From positions 372,001 through 436,000 of the forward strand of contig BDSL01000002.1 in NCBI GenBank assembly GCA_003116995.1: a stretch of 64,000 bases of DNA, given 5' to 3'. Position 1 is the first letter of the stretch, and each line of letters begins with the position of its first letter. The DNA is from Yamagishiella unicocca. Its lineage: Eukaryota > Chlorophyta > Chlorophyceae > Chlamydomonadales > Volvocaceae. The position numbers and the translations under genes are program-made. The notes below the pieces were generated by a model that saw nothing but the letters and a program-made list of their open reading frames with translations, was not told the origin of the DNA and searched no databases. Of this stretch, positions 60,794 through 64,000 are shown one piece after another.

Positions 60794-63743
60794 TTACTTG
60801 CCCGCCACGATGAGGTTGAGGATCTTCCCCGGCACGTAGATGACCTTCTTGATCTCCTTGTCGCCCGCGTACTTAGCCACGTTGGCGCTGCCCAGCGCCG
60901 CCGCCAGCGCATCGTCTTGGGACGCCGCAGCCGCCACCACCACCGTCCCGCGGGTCTTGCCGTTCACCTGGCGCGCAAGCAGTCCAGGGGGGGCGTCGCC
61001 GCCCACAAAGCGGGTGAGGGCGCCGCTGCAAGGGAGACTCGCGGCACTGCCTGCCTGCCTGCCTCCCGGACCTCTGCCCGCTGCCCCCACACTGCCGCCC
61101 CTGTCCCCGACATCTGCCCCCTTCATCAACAAGCCGCACAGTCTGGTTTCCATGAACCTCCCGCTTGGCTGAACACACGCTCCAGTCCCCCTGCCTCATG
61201 CTCCGCCCCTCCCTGGATGCCCCCGGGATTCGCGGATTCTCCTTACCCTCCCCCCGCCTCGCACCTGCACCGGCAGGTTGACAGTGTCCACCACCAGCAG
61301 CGCCTCGTCCAGGAGGGGCCACGGCTCGTAGGTCAGGGAGGAGGTGCGGCCGCAGCGGGACCACAGCTCCTCGGCGATGTGGGGGCTGTAGGGTGCCAGC
61401 AGCAGGATGAAGGGCTGCAAAGGGGCGGAGGGGGGGCCCCGCCAGGGAGGGGGTGGGGATTTAGGGTTTCGCAGGAAGGGCTGGGACGGGATGGGCACGC
61501 AGCGGCGGTTGTGCAAATACCGGCATTAGTATGTGGTTGTGTGGCGGATAAATGAGCGGGAACCGGGCGCCCAGCCCTGCCGCACGCGGCTTGTCGGAGG
61601 ATCCGGATCCGCGGATTCTTTCCCCTCAACACAGCACCGCGCCACCCTGTCCGGTCCACCTCAGCACTGCCGCTTCAAACCCCTCCCGCAACAGTTCCCA
61701 AAGGGTGGGGGCGCCCGACCCCCTCGCCCCCTGGCGTCGCACACCGTAACCCCGCCCCGCCGCACCTCCAGCGCCGCCCGCGGGCGGTTGGGCCAGGACT
61801 TTGTCGCCCCGTTGACGAACTCCATCATTGCGGCGATGCCGGTGTTGAAGCGCATCTCCTCCGTCTCCACAGCCACCTGCGTGTTGGGGGTGGTGGTGGT
61901 GGTGGCGGTGATGGGGGGGGGGGATGCTGGCACGGGTCAACAAGCAGCGACCCGGATGACTGGCAGGCGGGGGGCGGGGCGGGGCACTGTCGCCGACTGG
62001 GGAAATGCAACAGGAAGAGTGATGCAACAGGAGTGCAACAGGAAGAGTAATCGACACGTCCCGGCTCAAGGGGTCCAGCGAAGAGGCGCTGGGCGGCACG
62101 TGGCTGTGGGTTGCAAGGAAAACCCGTGTAGGAAAGAGACCGTATAGGAAAGAGAAAACCGAGGCTGTGGGAGGGGGACCCTAGGGCTCCCAAGTTGTCA
62201 ACACCGTCCAATTTTCTCCCCACCAAACGCACACACACGCACACGCACACACATGCGCATACACCCACCTTCTTGATGGTCTGGTGCAGCAGCCGCAGCT
62301 GCTCCTTTGTGGGCGCCTCGTCGCTGACCCCGCCCTCGAACAGCCGCCAGGCGCGAGCCAGGAAGCGGTGCACGCCCTCCACACCGCGGGTGCTCCACAC
62401 CTGATGGCGGAGGAGGGGGGAGGAGAACACGGCAGATGGCGGGGGGCAGAGGCGGGGTCAGGGCACGTGAGGTATACCCTAAGGCCCTCCCCTCCCGCCT
62501 GCCCTGCCCTGCCCTGCCCCGCCCCCCCCTGCCCCCCCCTACCCTGGTGTTCTGTTTTAAACGGTTTTTTTTCCGGGCATCCACGGGTCTCCCTCGAACC
62601 CTACCTTGGTGTCCCTCAGCGGCCCCATGAACATCTCGTACAGCCGCAGCGAGTCCGCCCCGAACTGGTCCACCACGTCATCCGGGTTGATGACGTTGCC
62701 GCGGCTCTTGGACATCTTGAACGCCCGGGCGCCCACACGGACCCCTGGGTCGGTGCGCAGCACGTAGCCGTCACCCTTCTTGTCGACCTCGGAGTCGGCC
62801 AGCTGGGGGCCGAGGGGGAGAAGCCAAGGGCGAGAAGGAGGGAGGGAGGGAGGGAGGGAGGATGGGAGGATGGGAGGGAGGGAGGGGGGAGGAGGGAACT
62901 TGAAGGGGATGCCGAGGGGTGTGTATGTGTGTGGGGAGGGAGGTGCAGGGCAGAGGGAGGTCGGGGTATTCCCTGCATCATCTGGATCCGGGCCCGATGT
63001 GGTGTGAGGCCGGGCCCCACCACCTGTGAAGCTCATCCCTGTTGCGCTCATCCTCACCGCGCACCCGTACGGGCGACGTAGGCGGCACTCCGACCCTTCC
63101 CTGGGCTCGAATCTTCCCGCACCCGCCCCCTACCCCCTCCCCCGGATCAAAACGTGTGTCGCAAACGGTTTTTCTTTCGTACACGGATCTTCCTTTTACC
63201 CTCCCTCCGCGTCCACCCTGCCCCGCGCGCTCACCTTGACGGGCACCGCCCCCGGCGTGCCCTCCTCCACCCAGGCCCCTGCCTCGTTCCGGTGGGCCGT
63301 GAACTCCACCTCGCCCAGGATCATGCCCTGGCTGACTAACCGGTTGAAAGGCTCGGGTGTGGACACCACACCCAGGTCGAACAGCACCTGCAGGGCGGGA
63401 AGGGGGCACAGACGAGGCAAATTGAGGCAGACGCAGTCGGAAGGAAGCTTTACCACCAAGGAAGGGGCGAGACATGGACATCAAGGGAAACGGGTTGGCA
63501 GCGCGGGTAGTGGCGTGTGTCTGGAAGGATGGCTTTGAGGACTGTAATGGAGTTCCCAAGATGTAATGAGGCGCTGGTGGCGTACCCCGCCACCGCACCT
63601 TGTGCCAGAAGCGGGCGTACAGCAGGTGCAGTACGGCATGCTCGGCCCCTCCGACGTACAGATCCACGGGCATCCAGTAGCGCTCGGCCTCCGGGTCCAC
63701 CAGCGCCTCACTGCAGCGGGGGCTGATGTAGCGAAGGTAGTAC
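60794..63743 (-). CDS. LARS: Leucyl-tRNA synthetase, bacterial/organellar type (5' part off the right edge)
   Basis: Class Ia synthetase that charges tRNA-Leu, expected in plastid and/or mitochondria. Visible exons: 63743-63599, 63387-63235, 62802-62605, 62400-62269, 61876-61766, 61414-61265, 60967-60794; 354 residues, the C-terminal 40 percent. The first visible exon needs TG from the previous one to make the Trp of the S-S-W-Y motif. Seen in order: [72 protein letters not shown] (KMSKS loop), [60 protein letters not shown] and the C-terminal VNGKTRGTV and [15 protein letters not shown]. The HIGH motif and CP1 editing domain lie beyond the window. All bacterial in type, unlike the cytosolic archaeal/eukaryotic enzyme. 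Confidence 0.97.
62110..62165. repeat. Dispersed intron element, reversed copy in LeuRS intron 62268-61877
   Basis: GGGTTGCAAGGAAAACCCGT, GTAGGAAAGAG and ACCGTATAGGAAAGAG correspond to the reverse complement of the copies at 52107 and 6397. Confidence 0.78.
62548..62606. repeat. Dispersed intron element touching a LeuRS 5' splice site
   Basis: TTCTGTTTTAAACGG, a T tract, and CACGGGTCTCCCTCGAACCC run directly into the donor GTAGGG at 62604 of exon 62802-62605, so the splice site is at the end of the element. Confidence 0.7.
62837..62892. repeat. (GGGA)n tract, LeuRS intron
   Basis: GGAGGGAGGGAGGGAGGGAG with GGAT interruptions, close to the acceptor of exon 62802-62605. Confidence 0.9.
63150..63202. 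repeat. Dispersed intron element in LeuRS intron 63234-62803
   Basis: CGCAAACGGTTTTTCTTTCG and TACACGGATCTTCCTTTTACC; it ends about 30 bases from donor GTGAGC at 63234. Confidence 0.82.
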
Positions 63744-64000
63744 CTGGGGGGGGGCGGGGGGGGGAAGAGGGGAGGAGGAGGAGGAGGGGGGTATGGAGGA
63801 GAGCCGAGCCTGGGAGGGCGCGGGCACGTGCGGCCCAACACTCACGCGCACGGTACAAGTGGTTGGGTGCATCAGTGAGGGTGCGGTGGGGCGGTCCACG
63901 CCCACCCACCAGCCTCAACGGCCGTGCCAACAACGACACGGCGCAAGCCCCGACCTTTTTCTGAAACCCTAAAACCCCTCCCCCCTCCCCCCGATCCCCA
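63744..64000 (-). other. LeuRS intron running off the right edge
   Basis: The acceptor CCCCCAG precedes exon 63743-63599. The rest shows no sequence able to supply the expected S-S-W exon end, so the upstream exon lies outside. AACCCTAAAACCCC near 63965 is a single telomere-like unit. Confidence 0.7.

Overview
The window is nuclear DNA of a green alga, most likely a chlamydomonadalean (Chlamydomonas/volvocine lineage). Signs are very GC-rich intron-dense genes, long low-complexity Ala/Gly/Pro/Gln insertions in conserved proteins, introns bounded by GTGAGT/GTGGGT/GTGCGC donors and CAG acceptors, TGTAA-type polyadenylation signals, abundant intronic minisatellites, and plant-type orthologues (HCF173, plant-type dihydropyrimidine dehydrogenase, plastid/bacterial-type LeuRS). 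No species was identified. All gene models are my own splicing by eye, checked by reading-frame phase across every junction and by remembered protein families.

Layout, left to right: (1) APC1, the large scaffold subunit of the anaphase-promoting complex, minus strand, 5' end at about 11.54 kb and 3' end off the left edge. (2) Divergent from it, a small three-exon mitochondrial ribosomal protein bL28m gene, plus, 12.05-12.60 kb. (3) An S6 kinase (AGC family), plus, 14.28-20.71 kb, in ten exons with a roughly 600-residue N-terminal extension that starts with a PAM2-like motif. (4) A secreted beta-propeller (glycosidase-like) protein, minus, 22.99-24.54 kb, in a less GC-rich island. (5) A UVRAG/VPS38 homologue, minus, 26.10-34.18 kb. 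(6) Divergent from it, a two-exon LYR-motif protein, plus, 34.63-35.45 kb. (7) Plant-type dihydropyrimidine dehydrogenase PYD1, plus, 36.23-39.34 kb. (8) HCF173, an atypical SDR with an inserted CIA30 domain needed for psbA translation, minus, 41.31-46.35 kb. (9) A GDP-sugar transporter of the GONST/VRG4 type, plus, 49.08-51.80 kb. (10) An unidentified large protein with a signal sequence, coiled coil, beta-propeller-like region and C-terminal membrane segment, plus, 53.59-58.81 kb. (11) Bacterial-type leucyl-tRNA synthetase, minus, 60.79 kb to beyond the right edge.

The genes do not form a pathway; they are ordinary eukaryotic neighbours serving the cell cycle, mitochondrial and plastid translation, TOR output, PI3K-III/autophagy, pyrimidine catabolism and the secretory pathway. 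Two divergent pairs (APC1/bL28m and UVRAG/LYR) share promoter regions of about 500 bp. The most unusual material is non-coding: a dispersed element recurring in introns of APC1 and LeuRS and next to some splice sites, a 53-bp tandem repeat that multiplies a 5' splice site in HCF173, a long (TTGGG)n array, and several probable GC-AG introns. I found no rRNA, tRNA, CRISPR array or autonomous transposon.
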